A DNA stretch of 64,000 nucleotides from assembly GCA_016716235.1 (NCBI GenBank), contig JADJWS010000001.1:1240001-1304000 (forward strand). The letters run 5' to 3'. The first letter of the stretch is position 1; each line of letters opens with the position of its first letter. Source of the DNA: Candidatus Defluviilinea gracilis. Lineage in GTDB: Bacteria; Chloroflexota; Anaerolineae; Anaerolineales; Villigracilaceae. The translations under genes and the position numbers were made by a program. Of the stretch, positions 62,929 through 64,000 are shown piece after piece. The notes below the pieces were generated by a model, which saw nothing but the letters and a program-made list of their open reading frames with translations, had not been told where the DNA came from and ran no database searches.

Positions 62929-64000
62929 ATGAAAAAGATGTACCTGTTTCTTTCCATGGTGACGGTCTTTGCGTTGGCGCTTTCCGCCTGCGCGCCCGCC
63001 ACCCCGGTTGCCACCGAGCCGCCTGCTCCCACAGCGGTTCCGCCGACAGCCGTTCCGCCTACCGCGACCGAGGCGCCTCCCGCCATCGGTTCACCGGAAC
63101 ACCCGATCAAGGTCTTGTTCGTCCCCTCGGTGGATGCGAACGTGATCGTTACCGGCGGTGAAGTCATGGCGAATGCTTTGAAAGAAGCCACCGGGCTCAC
63201 TTTTGAAGTGGTCGTTCCTACTTCGTATGCCGCCACGATCGAAGAAATGTGCGCCTCGCCTTCAGACACGATGGCGTTCATCCCCGCGTTTGGTTATGTG
63301 CTTGCCAATGACCTCTGCGGCGTGGATGTTGCCTTCAAGGCTGTGCGCCGCGGTTGGGGCGTGTATTGGACCATGCTCGTGGTTGCCCGCGACAGCGACA
63401 TCGATTCCATCGATGACCTGAACGGCAAGAAGTTCGCCTTCCCCGATGCCGGTTCCACCTCCGGTTACCTCGTTCCTTCCGTCATGCTCAAAGAAGCGGG
63501 CGTGACGGTTGGTGAAGAACTCGAAGCCGGTGGTCACCCGCAGGCTGTCCGCGCTGTATACACCGGTGAAGCCGATTTCGCCGCCGCGTTCTACAGCCCC
63601 TGGGCGGCTCCTGAAGGCGCCACTCCGTGGGCGATCGGCGACGATCCTGAAGTGCCCGTCGATGTGAACTCTTGCGCGCTCAACGAAGACAAGAGCAAAT
63701 TGCTCTGCGAAGGCTACCGCGTTCTCGATGCCCGCGCCAATATCCGCGAAGAGTTCCCCGATGTGATCTCCAAAGTGCGCATCCTGATGCTCTCCCCGGA
63801 AATCCCGAACGACACCATGTCCTTCGGGCCCGAGTTCCCCGCTGACGTGCGCGCCCAGATCGAAGCGGCTCTTCAGGCATTTGCCGAATCTGAAGCGTGG
63901 GGCACCTCGCTCGGTAGCGAAGACTTCTATGGCTGGTCTGGTATGCAACCCGCCGCCGATGCGGAATATGACTTCATCCGCAAGTTGGTGGTGGAATCTG
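62929..64000 (+). CDS. PhnD-type phosphate/phosphonate ABC transporter binding protein, partial
   Basis: The first 357 codons are present; the frame is still open at the window end. Lipoprotein signal with lipobox LSAC (Cys 21), then a Thr/Pro/Ala spacer (about 23-52, VPPTAVPPTATEAPP). The binding domain starts HPIKVLFVPSVDANVIV and includes LNGKKFAFPDAGSTSGYLVPSVML, the type 2 periplasmic fold of phosphate/phosphite/phosphonate binders (PhnD, PtxB). NDTMSFGPEFPADVRAQIEAAL fits the C-terminal lobe. The permease and ATPase would follow downstream. Ligand unknown. Confidence 0.88.
   Translation, partial: MKKMYLFLSMVTVFALALSACAPATPVATEPPAPTAVPPTAVPPTATEAPPAIGSPEHPIKVLFVPSVDANVIVTGGEVMANALKEATGLTFEVVVPTSYAATIEEMCASPSDTMAFIPAFGYVLANDLCGVDVAFKAVRRGWGVYWTMLVVARDSDIDSIDDLNGKKFAFPDAGSTSGYLVPSVMLKEAGVTVGEELEAGGHPQAVRAVYTGEADFAAAFYSPWAAPEGATPWAIGDDPEVPVDVNSCALNEDKSKLLCEGYRVLDARANIREEFPDVISKVRILMLSPEIPNDTMSFGPEFPADVRAQIEAALQAFAESEAWGTSLGSEDFYGWSGMQPAADAEYDFIRKLVVES

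Overview
The window is bacterial chromosome, densely coded on both strands, with few long gene-free gaps. The gene set best fits a member of the Chloroflexota, probably class Anaerolineae. This is an inference from content: Thr/Pro-rich spacers after lipoprotein and membrane anchors (62929, 58607, 61074, 55705), a beta' subunit with a large N-terminal coiled-coil insertion, a MoxR/DUF58/VWA/ABC cluster, and many palindromic intergenic repeats. No rRNA, tRNA, phage, classical insertion sequence or CRISPR array was seen.

Layout. 1-2418: end of a KdpD-type sensor kinase and KdpE, then three small genes on the minus strand, one of them a potassium-channel-like protein with a lost selectivity filter. 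2519-8005: a minus-strand run with a YbaK-type deacylase, a GH13 amylase, a YhcG nuclease next to a DNA methyltransferase, a VapC/AbrB toxin-antitoxin pair, a deazaflavin-type oxidoreductase and a papain-like peptidase candidate. 8368-18925: aminotransferase, HAD phosphatase, MoaA, a PIN-TRAM membrane protein, a GxxExxY gene inside an inverted repeat, CysS, a GT87 membrane protein, ComEC and a STAS protein. 18911-21623: two glycosyltransferases and a SnoaL-like protein. 21655-28463: a molybdenum-cofactor-sulfurase-like enzyme, rpoC (without rpoB) and a methyltransferase. 28734-37117: prephenate dehydrogenase, GIY-YIG protein, phosphoribosyltransferase, DUF951, a GT28 glycosyltransferase, tsaE-tsaB-rimI, a type 4 uracil-DNA glycosylase, a UDP-sugar dehydrogenase and an epimerase. 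37182-50482: one 13-kb minus-strand cluster of eight membrane and VWA genes. 50887-54306: flippase, glycosyltransferase, BrnT/BrnA-like pair and a duplicated gene end. 54323-56742: an A+T-richer patch of secreted and lipoprotein genes. 56869-64000: VOC protein, flavin reductase, AMMECR1, TPR protein, DUF971, SH3-like protein, diacylglycerol kinase and a PhnD-type binding protein that runs off the window.

The most striking property is a set of about thirty short repeats. Each is built from 8-10-base units read one way, then the other, so that each can fold into a hairpin. They lie between genes, at four of seven junctions of the 13-kb cluster, and in frame inside several proteins. One copy (12808-13275) carries a gene for a PD-(D/E)XK-type GxxExxY protein exactly between its two arms, with the stop codon inside the right arm. 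This is the best candidate for an undescribed system: a hairpin-type mobile element, mostly gene-less, with this one gene-bearing copy. Two other copies (20441-20617 and 43202-43383) are about 180 bp long, have terminal inverted repeats, and look like one defined MITE-like element.
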